Origin: Lingula anatina
Lineage: Eukaryota > Brachiopoda > Lingulata > Lingulida > Lingulidae
NCBI RefSeq assembly: GCF_001039355.2
Contig: NW_019775907.1
Location: forward strand, 90,781 to 154,780
DNA length: 64,000 nucleotides
Reading direction: 5' to 3'
The translations under genes and the position numbers were made by a program. The notes below the pieces were generated by a model, which was not told the origin of the DNA, ran no database searches, and worked only from the letters and a program-made list of their open reading frames with translations. Below, piece after piece: positions 27,101-41,100 of the stretch (positions are counted from its first letter, which is position 1; each line of letters starts with the position of its first letter).

Positions 27101-30100
27101 ATTCAGAAGCCAAGGAGGGAATTATTTATGAAACTAATAGCAGAAGGCAGTGACGCCCAGCTTAGATAGGTGATTTGAACCTGAATGATGAATTGATGTG
27201 AGTAATGATGTCGTTTTGAAATTCTTTTTTGTTGTAAAAAATATAAAACTTCTAACCTTGCTAGACAGTACCAAAGACCAACAGTTTGTTCAGGGACAGT
27301 CATTGGTAGCTGGGTCAAGCAAATACATGTCATATGTGACATGAAACCACTGTAGGTAATAACTAATTAAACAGCATTTTGGCATACCCTTGGCTTTTGT
27401 CAATATTTAGGGAATTTATATATGGAGTTTGTTCATCTCTAGCTAGCAAGAATGACCAGAGTTGGACTAGTTTTGTGAAGTTTTAATTCTAAATTTGAAG
27501 GCACATGGGTTATGACAACATTTGAAGCACATTCAAGAATTTCAAGATATTTCAGTGCATATTAGGATTCTGTTTGTATTAAGCAGGTGGAAAAAATAAT
27601 ATGAAAAGGCTCAGTATAACTTAATCATTTCTAATTAATCCAAATTATTATTAATTTGATTATAATATATATATTTAAATATTATATTTAGCACATAATA
27701 AATTATGTAATGACACTTCATCATGTGCTCATATTTAGGAAAAGGGAAGTACAGAAAAAGAAAATGAATTTCTATTTTTCCTAGAAGCTAAAAGTGATAC
27801 CAAAAAACAGTGCAGATTGCTGCCCAAGCACATATTCCATGTGTCACCAAGCAGAAGTGTCACCATGTTGACAATATCGTCTGTGTATTTGATAGTGGGT
27901 GGCACATACCATTCTAATGAAAGAGAATCAACACTGTATCCGAAATTTCAGTTTTTGTCCCGAATTGGTCATCATTTATTTTAACACTACTGTGCTAATA
28001 CCGCAAATATCTATTCCTTTTTTGAATGGAAACTGCCGCGGGCGGGGTATAAAGTATTAACTGATTAGACTTAAGGCTGGCAGATATGGAGACCTGTTAT
28101 CTTTTAATTCAATTGCTAAACAACATAGGTGAAATTCCTCCCAAAATATTTTTAATGACGGACTTAAATCTAATGTTACATTGTAAAAAGCAAGTAGTAT
28201 ATCTGTGTGGGAAATAACCTTGCTGCCAAGGAAACTGTTTGGAATTCCTTTTATCTGGGCTACTAATACTCTTGTTTGCATTGAATGTTATACCTTGATA
28301 ATATTATTGGAACTGTTAGGGAAGTAGTATAGATATGTGCATGCCATTGGGGGTCAAATTCTAACCTACAGGCCTAATGGTCAAGTCAACTCGATAAGAA
28401 GTAAAATAAGGCCTTAAATTTACTTAGATGTATTCATTTGAATGATTTCTGATAGTTTGATATTATGACAGCCATACATCCACCGTAGATTAAAATGAAG
28501 GAAAATTGGATTTGTTTGTGTATTTATAAATGGTGTATTTATGAAAAGTGCTATAGCTCAGTGTTGAGATTGTCATGGTATTGGGGCAGCACTGTAGGTT
28601 CACTATGGGTAACAGTAGTAACAGTTGAGGCTGTACTATAACACTTAATACCATTTGGATTAAGGTGTTGCTGAAACTTTAATTGTACAGATGGCTTTGG
28701 TGTCTCTAAACATGTTTGTGCCACTCTGCCATTTGATGAATGACTTTTGGAAAGGCGCTCTAGCTATCTGGAGTACACTGTAATTTTATTTGCCTGATTA
28801 AACATAAATTGACAACTGGGATATTTTATTTTTAAAAATAATCTGTAGTATGTGTGTCATTCAGAAAATTCTCCCTGATTTCTCCACAAAAAGTATTCCC
28901 AGTTATGTCACGGGTATCTCACTTGAGAATCTAGCCACATAACACCCTTTTATTATGGAGATTTTAAAATGTGATTTTAAGGAGGCTCAATGGCTGCCTC
29001 AGCTTTCAATATAAGTGTGCTACACAATACTTGTGGCTCCAGCATTCCTCGTGTAAAAGTTCAGGTCACCAGTAAGGTGAAATATTTTGCTAAAACACAT
29101 ATCGGTGGAATGACAGACTCCACTCTTGGCACTGGTTGGTGGCTGTTTTGTATAGGACAGAATGGCAATTGTTTACCAAGGACTGATCATGAAATAATCT
29201 TGAATGTTTATATAATATATAAATATGATTTATTGGTTAACTTTTGTTCTTATTATGTGACTGATCTGAATTGTTCTAATGGCATAGGGTAATTTGATTG
29301 CATATTCAGTATCATGCATAGTCCGTAGCATGTGGACAAGAAATCAAGTTGTGGTTGATTGAAATCAGTTGAGTTGTCGTAATAGGTGCTAAAAGCCCGT
29401 AGGTGCTCTCTACAAGGGTGCTGCTATTTGGAAAGACAGGTATGAAGCATGAGGAGAATGAGATGCCTGACATTTTCTTAATGATAATCAAGGTTAAGAA
29501 TATCGCCCCTTGCTAGAGATTTGTTTGTTAATAATGGGATGCCATTTGTTCACTTTATTTTCATTAGAACTGCCCCTAAAGCAGTTTTTTCATTTGTCAT
29601 GTAGTATATAACTTTTTTGTTTGTGGAGTACATCTAAGCACGTCTTAGTGGCCCCCATCCAGGATTTAAGGGTTATCGTAATTTTTTACCAGGTGCCAGT
29701 ACCAATTCTTCTTATTGACTATAAAATTCAAAAATTCGAAGAAAAAAAAATGGTTACCAAAGAATAAGAAAGACTTATGCTACCTCACACTTTAGTATGC
29801 TTTCTTGCAGTTAGATCTCTCAATTGATAGCTGATGTTTGCTTACAAAAAGACTTGAAAACCCATAGCCTTTTACTATGTGACACATAGAGGTTGCTAGC
29901 AAACAGAGTTAAATTCGCTGTGTCTGTGGCACATATTTCTTATGATCCTGTTCTTTTCATTTTTGCCCTAAAAGTTTGCCATGTTTTATGAAGGGACGGG
30001 AGCAGCCACACAGAACTATATACTCACTGATCCAGAAATCCTTGTTTACAATTTCTTAAGTTGATTGTGTAACCAGTTGGTAACGGATAATGTTGTCACC

Positions 30101-32129
30101 TGCGCACTCCTTAAAAAAACAGTGTTAATCTCTGTCTCTGCATGACGAGGACCCCATTCACTGAATATACAGGCAGTTTTTTTACAAAAATGATGTTTTA
30201 AGTAAGTCTAAGATGAAATTTAAGAAACATCTTTGATTTTTTAAGACTAGTTCTTTTTAAATGTAGCAATATCACTTGACATGAACTGGACTATATCCAC
30301 AAGGAAATGATCTATTTTACCTGACAGGAGTGTTTGTTAGCATAAAGGAGATTGTTGTTGGAAAGAGGATTTGGGAGGAAAAGGTTATGTTTAAATTAAA
30401 GACACTTCCATGCCTTTTGATTTCTTGAATGGCATGAATACACCCCTTCAGTCATGAAATTTCACCACCCATGAGAACATGATTTGAATGTCCTTCACGG
30501 CATGTTGCCTTTTGCATTAAGATATCCTTGAATTGGTCAGAAATGTTAAGAGTATCATTATATGAAACAACTTTTTTTTGCATTTTTTATGATTTTTGTC
30601 TTCTACGTCAAATAGATTTTTATGTATATATATACATATCAATTAATATAATTGTTTGTGTAAAGTTGTAAATCTCTTGTGTGAGGTGTTAATGTTAATG
30701 GTTTATGTATTGCATCAATGTGATCTGACATTTTATTAAAAAAGTACAGACTTACACTTAAAAAATTTAGATTTTCTGTTTAAATTTATTATATGCCCGT
30801 AAGGCTTTGAATATTTTCTGAAATATATGGTGTATAGCTGTGTTCTTGGTATAGAATGTTAATAGCATCTCAGTTGGACGTGTACATGGGGAGATTGAAA
30901 TGGTTCAGATCAAAAAGTTTTATATTAAGAGGGAAATGGTTCAGATCTCAATTTTTTTTATGAAGTTGCCTTCACATATGTAGCCTTACAATTGCAAGGT
31001 GGTCATTGGCTTCTGTCTAGCCCTTGGCTAAAGTCACCCCCTGGTGCTGTAGCATGAATGGCTTTAGGAGCTAAAATCAGCCGGGTGGCGCGACTGGGAC
31101 TTTTTGCCTGGGGCATGGGCCTTTCGGCAATTTCGGCCCCAGTTCCTCCTTGAATTAATGGTTTTGGATCACTGGGTAAGTGCTTCCAATTGACTGCTTT
31201 TCATAAAAGAGTTCATCAAAAGAACCCCCCTCCCTCACAAAGCCGCCCCTATGAAGTAAAAGGAAACCTTATGCATTGAAATACCAGTTTATTCGCCATG
31301 ATCTGTTTGTTTTTCAATTGTCCATGCTCACACTGGATGCAGTCAAGTTCTTGATGATAAAAGGTAGGACTCGAGATTCCCATGGATTTGATATTGGAAT
31401 AATATTATTAGATTTTGTTGTCCGAAGATAGATCAAGGCCTTAGTCGCGAGTCAAGTCTTATGTAACATACGGAGAGAGAAAGAGCATTATTTTCAATTT
31501 GTTTGGGTCACTCTTAATCTTTTTGCGATCAGTACTCATGAACTGGGGTATGAGTATGGGTGGGGCCGCTCCTTAACCAGGTGTTATGACCCAAGTCTTG
31601 TAGAGACAGATTGTGAATTGGCCAAATATACACCAATTGAAAGCCTCAAAAGAAGCCATTGGACACTTGCTCTATGTCATCTACTGGGCTGCATTTAACA
31701 ATTACTTTAGATAACTCTGTCTGTGCCAGGCATTGAGATTTAATGTGGAGATCTTTTAAGAATCCTGACTAAATGTATGCAGTTTGGTGTTCTTAGTATC
31801 CCGCCATTCCAGTTTTCAATAAAGTCGGTCCCCGGCTCATTTATCCAAAGAATGTCACTTTGTTACATTTGATATAATGCCACATCATCCCGTCATATGA
31901 TCCCATTTACGGCATCCATCACTGGCGACATATGGTGAACTTTGAGCTGTCCTTGATGCTTGCCTTTTTTGAGCTCTCATTATGCTAGGATCTAATACAG
32001 GGCCGTAAGCTGGAGGGGGGGGGGTCGGAAGGGGTTTTGAACAGCACATGAGTTTATCATAAAGTGAACAAACAATATCAGAGTCAGGTCCTAAAAGATG
32101 AGGATTATAAATAAAAAAAAGTATGTATG

Positions 32130-32160
<31 letters not shown>

Positions 32161-35100
32161 TCTTTTTTTGCAATGAAAAGAGTGATAAAAATAACTAAAA
32201 CTATAAAATTATAAAATTTTCTACTAAAAAATAAAAGAAGAGTGGTTTAAGCATTTAATCATTCAAATTATACAAAATAGACTGTCCAATTCAAATTAGT
32301 TCATATATTCAAATTTGTGAGTTCCCACATGAGCTATACATTGCAAAGTGCAGTTGAACTAGTGGCAGTCTTCAAAGGTAATCACTCGCTCTCCACATTG
32401 GCACACTGTCATAAAAGAAAGATGTCTGCTATTGTTTTGATATTACTGAACATGTGACACATGTGAGTGCTTAGTGTTGTGCCAGCTGAAAACCCACCCA
32501 CTCTGGACGATGTACAAAACCAAAGTTAAAAGGCAGAGTTTATAATGTAGTCATTTACACACCCCTCTTAGGGATCATTCCCATAACCCTATCATACTAG
32601 CAGAATCGATCTATCTCCGAGGGGATTTTCTCTAAATTTCATTCAGTTTAAACATGCATGAAAGTTAATTACTCCCGAGCAGCTTCAGTGAGCGTGACAG
32701 ACATTAAAGCTGCTTAAACTGAATGCTATTTAACGAGAATCCCCTTAGGAGCTAGATCGGTCCTGCTAGTACAATAGGTTTATGGGAACCCAGTCTTAAA
32801 GCAAGCTGACAGACGTGTTTACATGGTAGAAATAATAGATAGATGGCATTAGATGTAGCAGAGATGACAGTAGGGCTTAGATGACTTGCTCGATGCTCAA
32901 TTACGCAAAGATACAACTTACACGGCATCTGTATCATTTGTCATTTGAATTCATAGATACATTGTAAATCATCAGCTATGAATTCCCATATCCACTATGC
33001 AGATTTTAATTTCTATTAATATCACACGTGGACGTTTATTACTCAGATTTATACCACTCTGCTTATTTCAGCGCACTCAATATTCTGCAAACTGACTGAA
33101 ATACATGAATGGTTGGTATTAGTCAAAACAGCATAGTAGTCTATTTATAGAGAGAGAGATGGAAAACTGGATAGTAAACTTGCTTAAAGCACACCACCTT
33201 TAACTGTGTCGCATGCAGGTATCAGCAGACATTGTGTCAGCACAAATTGTACCTGCTTAATAGATCTAGTATTCCTTTGTTACTAGACACATAATGAGTT
33301 GATGAGCAGCGTGTGTAATGCACGAGTTTGTTTAAACATAGGACAGTGTTACATTGAAGCAGCGGTCCATTGTTGGGTATTGTTAAAATGATGAACTACA
33401 TGTATATATAACAGGTATTGGTAAGAGTTCCACCTTTAAGTTTATGTAGGATTGCAAGACTGACACTGTTTGGAGTGCGCAGCACAGGATGTCCTTGTAT
33501 TGGGAAACTATGAGAGCCTATGGCATGTGGAAGGCAAGGCAGCACTGTGGAGTTACCAGTCTACAAAGATGGATCTCAAATATGCATCACACCTTCATCA
33601 TAGTTTATCTTTCTAGGTTGCAGCAACAGGGTGGTTACAGCAAGAAGAGAAGGTCATGTAGTGGTTGATTATAAATCTAGTGGAATGAAGATTGATATTT
33701 TAGTTGAATACCTTTATTTCTGTCAGGTTTTCTGTGTTGCCGGAGTGGAATCTAGATGCAGATATATCTTGTAAGAATGGATATAATTGCAGATTTAGGT
33801 TATAGTTGTAAGATAATATTTCATTTGTCATTTGTTCCTTTTTTTCTAGATATCTGCAATTCAACTTGTTGCAGTTATAAATTGTAAAGCAGTGATGGAA
33901 GTGATTTCTTACATGCCTCCAGAAAAAAGTATTTTATGTTTTAAATAATTTGTTTTCTTATCTTTGTAATAGGTTGCAATAACAGTCTATTGGCTGGGGA
34001 AGACAGTTGAGGGAACTTACAATGGCCCTCAGTTAGACTTCAGCGCATTTACTGGATTGATCAAGAACCAAGGGACAGGAAGTCTTTTTGAGCACACGCC
34101 ACGAGCACACACACGACAAGATTCGGCAGACTCCTATGAACATTCGAGTGCGTATGGGTCATACAGAAGCGAGGATGTGAATCACAAGACCAGTACACCT
34201 GGTCACCATAGTAACACGTCATACGATTCAGTGGAACAGCCACGTTTTCTGCAGGATATTAGTACAGGCAGTGGCCACCATCAAAGGGAGAATTCGTACG
34301 ACTCCTTCGGATCATTCGATCGCCATAACTCAGACGATAATAGTTTTGAAAACATGCCAGTGCGAAACAATATGCAGCATTACGGAAGCGCAGGTAATCT
34401 CAGCCATTCAGGACAGCTACGCTATTCTGCGACACTGGACGGGCTTTACTCCGATGAAGTTCCCTCAATGCAACAGAAAGCAAGTAAGTTCGATGTTCAC
34501 CACAGGAGTAACCCTGACCTAACCAAGACATACACGTTTGGATTGCCTGCGGAACACCAGGGCAGATACAGATCTGGAAGCACACAAAACATACACCACC
34601 AGAGGTTCTCTTCCACAGACAGTCTCGATGGAAATTCTTACGGAAATCATTCGCGCCAATCATCTGGAAGTAGCGAGAATGCTTTCTCAAAAAGTGTGCG
34701 ACGGACTAGCACGGCAAATCTTCCATACGATCCTTTGCAGTTCATTAAAGTTGGGAAAGCTCCTCTGGCTGAGGAAGCCAAGGAGACTATCACTCTTGTT
34801 AAAGAAGTAAAAGAATTGAAAAAGAAAATTGAACATGAGGATGAGGACTGGCAATCGGTAGGTGAAGCTGACTGGCATGCGGTAGGTGAACCTTTTTGCA
34901 CATTTTAACCACGATAACATCTAAAGGGGCATTTACACACTCGGGTTGAAGTGACCAGTTGAATGAAATGCAATCTTATATAAATATTTCTAAGAAAACC
35001 AATTATCAGATTTTCATTTGAAATGGCATCACAGCATATTGCTTTCATATAGCCACAGTGGGAATTTATAGCCTGCCTTACTTGTACTGATTTGCGGGAA

Positions 35101-38100
35101 TTGTTATTTGGCCAAGCTGGATATATTAAAGCAACAAATTATCATTTCTTGCATGTTGAAATCATAAATAAGAGATATCAACTGGATCACTCAAAATTTG
35201 TGTGTGTAAATGATTCCTTACAGTCATGAGTCCACTACAGTGAGGGTAAGTCTTTGCACACATGCATGAAAAAAAAAGCATGCATTGAAGAAAATCTAAC
35301 TAGAAAATCAAAATGTGACTCACAGCACTCACGATGCAAGATGGCAGCTTGCGGTGCATTGTGTTTTGTGGTGGCATCAGCTTGCGATTGGCTTTGGAAT
35401 GAGCTTTTTACTACCATATATGGCTCTTTATTAAATGGATTCCATTCCATTTCTGATGACAGAATTAATGAAGCTTGTGTCATTATCAAAACTTAAACTA
35501 AAATATATTTGTAACATCTTTTTAATATTTATTTAAGTGGGATATATATACATATACATCTATATATCTCAAAAAAGGATATGTATATGTAGTTACTGAA
35601 AATAATTTTAAATTTTAGACTTTATACTGTGCACCACTCACAACACCAAAGCTGTTGCGTCAGTTTAGATTAACCAGAATGTAAAAAGAGTGCACCCTAT
35701 TAGAGCTGTCTCCTCATGATCAGTGACTAGGTCCTTGACAGAGTGAAATTTGTCGGCTGTTAGAGAACAAAATGTGCAAATCAAATGGCAGAATAACATA
35801 TTGTAACATAGGGGTATGCTATAATATGGTAACTTAATGACTCGAACACAGAGCCCTAGGAGTATTCAAACTGTTACGATAATGGTTGAAAAGAGTACAT
35901 TTTGGCATGCTGTTATGCAATCTGCTTGAAAAATTGGTGCAGACCTGGGGTATGCTAAGATATGACAACAGTTATCACAATAAAATTGTAAAAGTGTAAT
36001 TAAATTTTTCAGCATTAAAGCATTTTATGACCAGTCCAGAAGTTGACCAGTTGCTTGATAAAAAAAAGTAGACAGAGAAGAAAAGGAAAAAACTCATGAC
36101 CAGTAATTCATAATAAGGAAGTAGATAAAATGGTTTTCTTTATAATGGATGATGATGATGATGCAAACTGAAACAGAAGGGGATGAAGAAAAACTTATTT
36201 TTTTCAATTAATTGGGGGTGGGCAGATTGGTGCAAGTGGTACAATGCACTCTCTGCTCTGTCATTACTTTAACCTATGTTTGTGGTGTAGAATACTAAGG
36301 TTGCATGATTGGTAGCAATTTATTTAATAATAGACATTTGCATGTCTGTGGAATGCAGTGTCAGGCCACTTAATAGGGGTATGTAGATTGTTGGGGTATT
36401 TTCAACAATTGTGCATTCTCTGTCACTGGGAGTGATTGGAATGTAATATCAAACAGAAAATTGATTTGAATGCAGACACTGTCAAACCTTACATACTGCT
36501 GTCAGAGGAGGATGACAGCATATCATGAACCAAAATGATTGAAACATGAAAAGTCCAGTGGGTCAAAAATGACATCAGCAGTTTTCAGTGAGAATAAAAG
36601 AAAGACAATCAAATTCTTCAACTCCATTGCCATTTCACAGCAGGTTTTACTCAGTGTGGTGTAAGTGATTCCGGGTGATGTTGAGATTATATGGATATTA
36701 GTTTCCCCGTGAAGAAAGGAGGGGGTCTGAGTTGAACACTGTCTATCTGCCATTTGATTGCACATAGTTCAAAACTGAGCACATTGACCATTTTGGTTTC
36801 TCAACCAAATTCTCCTCTAACACAATCAGATGATGTCAGTACACCTGACTATACTACCTGTAGATAGACCTATGACTGTAAATGATTTTAATTAGTAATG
36901 TCATTATGATCATAATTTTATTATGTTGATTACCAAATACTATATGTAGATACACAGAGAAGTTATCTAAACAGAAGCAGAATATCTGAAGTGTTAGTTT
37001 GTAGTCATCACTGTCACTGACAGCCCCTTAAGAGGGATGCCATAGGTACTGATGGCTACAAACTTACATTGTTAAAGGTTTTCACTGCTTGTGTTAAGAA
37101 AACTTCTCATTGTTAGATACATATCCTAATGTAGTGAATCTTTTCAATTCACTAATTACTATATGAAAATTTATTATTTATAATTGATAATTTCATGATT
37201 ATCTTTTTCTTCAGTACAATTTTTAGATATTCCAGGCTGTTAAGAAAACCTATTGTAAAATTGAGTTTGTTTTCAGAGTCAATTTACTTTTTTATTGATG
37301 TATAAGAATGTTTGTCATCAACGTTTTGATAATTTGTGGTTGTGTACTTGTAGTAAACTAAAAAAAAAAAAAACAGTTCATGACATTAAAAGTTTGAATT
37401 TGTAGCCAAGGCCACCTTTTTCACTTCAGTGTTTTAATATTTTTTTTACTTTTTTATCAAGTTCCTAACTTGTGGGTTAGGATAGAAATATGATTAATAA
37501 CAAATCCTTGAAGGGACTACAAATTTAAGTACCAAGGCAAACTGTTGATTTCCTTATTTAGTCATCAAAGTCTCAGTTGGGGAAACAGATGTTTATTACC
37601 AGTCTCTAGTTAACATTGTCTTTTGACACATTGAAATTATCTGCTTTTTGACACAATATGTACCATTTAAATACTATTAGGAAAAAGTGAATAACAAGTA
37701 AAGTGAAACAGTAGAGTAACAAAGGGTGGCCAAGGCTAGTGGTTTGATTAGTTTTAGTTAAAGCATTGGACTTTTGAATTTGACATTTGTGATGCTGTTG
37801 CAATAGGTTCATTTCACAAAAAAGTGAATCTCTGAGTCACTTCAGTGATGCATTTCTCTCCACATTGGAGGGTACTACAGTATTTAACTGATACAGCAAA
37901 AATAATGGGACAAGGCAGAGGTAGAGCTATGCAAATATAACCTGAAATACAGCCATCTTTGATGTGGCTCAGAGAGACACTTTTTTGTGGAATGACTCAA
38001 CATTGCAGCTTGTTTGACTCACTAGTATTTAAATAATTGACTAGTCTGGTGGATAAAAATAAATCATTTTGACTAAATGATATTAAGTTGATATTTACTA

Positions 38101-41100
38101 AAATGAAATATTTTGCAAGTCTATCACTGACATTGGTTAAGAATTTTTTTTAGAATGAAAAGTTTAAATAACTAAATGTAATTTAAAAGATAATGCGGGA
38201 GTAAGATGAGCTGCAGTAAGTAAAATAATGAATAATTTAACCAATCTACCTGATCTGTGTTCGTAGAATCTGTCCAGTTGGAAGCAGCGGAGGCGAAGCA
38301 AGTCATCACACTCGTACCAAGTGAAGGAGGACTTAGACAACATGTTCCAAGAGGAGGAACCCAAATCTGGCCGAGGCATAAAATCTTTTGCAGAAATGAG
38401 AAAAGAAAGGTGGGTACCTCAAATATGATAGAATTAATTCTGTATTAATTACATATAAAGAAGTGTTGAAAAACACAGAATGAAGAAAATGTTTTAAAAT
38501 GGACATAAAAGCTTGAAGCACTGTGAGGGGAGTGTGTGTATTTATTACACAAAATAAGTAGTAAAATGCGTTGAATGAAAAAATAACCAGTTGGACGAAA
38601 AAATTATTTCAACAAAACTGAAGCATTTTACTTGTCGTATGCACATACTTCTTAGGTAATACACAAAATGCATGAAAGTAAACATTATTGCTATAAAGAT
38701 TGAATTTTTTCAGGGAGGCTAGAAGAAGTTTTAACTATTTCCCATATAATGATGGAGATGAAGATGAAAATGTATTTTCCAATATACCAAAAAGAGAGGA
38801 TAGGACTGAGAAGTTGGACTGGAGGAAAGAAAAGTCAAAATCCATGGATTTAAGCTCCTACAAGCAAGACAAAAAATCAGAGGAAAAGGAAGATAGAGGC
38901 AGTAAGCTTGCTAATCTTCGAAGTCGATACGAAGATCTCGATTCTGCCAAAATGCCTCCTCCCAGGAGCCCTCCTAAACCTGCCCCTAGGAAGGTACATG
39001 TAGCTTGTCATCACAAATGTTGATTTTCATAGCAATAGATCTGTACATTGTAAAGCCAAATGATCTTATTTATAGAGGATATCAAACTGTAAAACTAAAA
39101 TTTAACCTTTAAAAGTTACATTTGTGGGTGTAAAGGAGATTGGGGGGGGGGGGGTATTCTAGATCAAGCAGTGCTTATATATACTCAAATTAAACAAGAA
39201 AAAAAAACTTACCTCATAAAGATCTGATGTAAAGGCATTTGCACATATCTTTGCTGTGATCATATTTTTTTCTTTGGTATGTAAAGCTTGTGACCAGTGA
39301 TTCAAAATATTATAACAAAACATTTTTCTTGGTATTTGCAGCCCAAGCAAGAGCCCATAATACCAGTGGAAGACGTCATTGTTGAATCAAATCACAAACA
39401 CAGCCATGATGGCAGCCATTCTGAATCCAGCACTGACGTCGAAGCTCAGAACAAACGGAACAAGGCAACCGAGAGAGAGATCATCCCAACCAGCACAGCT
39501 TCGCTACAGATGGTGCCAAAGAAGCAGACTGAAGAAGAGGAGGAAGAAGAAACAGAGGAATCAGAGGAGGAAGAGAGTGAAGATGAAAAGGACAAATCAA
39601 AACCTTTGTCTCAACCATTCAGACCTTTTGTTTCCAGTAACAGTAGGGGATCTTTACATGTGAGTTCTGTGAAAGGAAACAAATAGACATTTAAGACTGA
39701 GTTAACTGTCACAGTGTTTAATTCAAATAGATGTGAAATAGATGTGACAGTACGCATATAAAGTTTTGCCACAAAAATAAGACATTAAAGAAAAAAAAAA
39801 GACCAAGTGTTGTTAATCCTCTCAGTTATGATTTTTCAATACCTTGATCTTTACAAACTCTTTTCAGGGCATGGTTGAAGAGAAAGTAACCATTGTAAAA
39901 CAGACGGAGAGAGAAACCACGTTTGGTTTCACGTTGAAAGGGGGGCGTGACCAGTGTGCGCCGTTGGTTGTGGACACGGTGAATGTTGGTGAGTGGATTA
40001 GTCTCAGCACCACTTTGCTGGAAAAATGAAGATTGTTATGCCATCCAGTGCTCATTGGTCAAAAGTATAAGTTCTGTTTTTGTTTGTGTGTTGAGACAGA
40101 ACACACATTTATGCACATGTGCACAGAATTATTCAAAATTTGTAGGTGTACTTTTATGAGTATACTAAATACTCAATTTTTGAAGTTGAGAACTGCATAT
40201 TGGTCTTCATCTTAACCACATTTCATGGACATACAAAATCAAAGAAAAGTAATTCTTTAACAACATTAATTCATAAAGAAAAAAAAAAGAAAAAGAGGCA
40301 ATCCACTTTGCAATGTCAGCTCTTCTTATAAATTTTAAAAATGTAAAATAAGAAGTAGATACACACAAAAAAAAAAAGAAAGCAAATGCCACTTGGCTGT
40401 AATTTTTTAAAAATGTAAATAGACTTTAACAACATTTGATACAGTCAAGTATTTAAATGTTTTACTAGGGTCCAGTGCTGATGTGTGTGGGCTTGATGAA
40501 GGAGATGAAGTGATAAGTGTAAATGGAGATGAAGTAGCTGAACTGTTTCGAGGATCAGTAATGCTAAAAGTAAACCAGTCATTAAAGAAAGGAAAAGTTG
40601 AAATTATTGTGAGACGAACAAAAGAAGGTGAGTGGTAAATAGTTGGCAATGTGTATTTTGATCAGAGAAATAGCTGGATAGAATGGAACATAATTGTATT
40701 TAATGACAAAATGTACTCATTCATCCAGTAGTGGTAAAAAAGAAACACATTTAATTTTAAAGTGGATCACATGTGACCAGCTCATCTGGGTCAGCTTCTC
40801 TGGAAAGATCTTCGTTTGAGGTGGCAATGTAGAATTTTTGTTAATTATATAGAAAGTTCCTATATTTCATGCACTTATATTCGTAACATGATTGCATTTA
40901 TCAGTAGAAATGATTTTGGGTGTTTATAAACTTGTTGTATGTCATTATCCTCTGATTCATACGATAAGAGTAGAGTGATTCTTTTATATCTTGGAGCACT
41001 ACAAATAGAGAATGTTCTTGTTTATGTAGCCTCACTGAAGATAAATGCCAGATTACCTCTCAAAGAGCCAGAAGCAGTGTCAAATAAACTGGTGGATTAC

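Larger units (their letters stand above)
23399..33972 (+). other. Intron 2 (about 10.6 kb); no gene recognised
   Basis: AT-rich sequence with no convincing coding frame on either strand. It contains a GC-richer patch near 31.07-31.15 kb, a fragment of the CCCGTAGCC-ended element near 32.0 kb, an AT microsatellite near 32.13 kb and an imperfect hairpin at 32.58-32.79 kb. Confidence 0.7.

Noticed and set aside
36212-36320. tRNA-like A-box (TGGTGCAAGTGG) suggesting a tRNA-derived SINE
   Set aside because: The B-box is too degenerate and there is no tail or flanking duplication.
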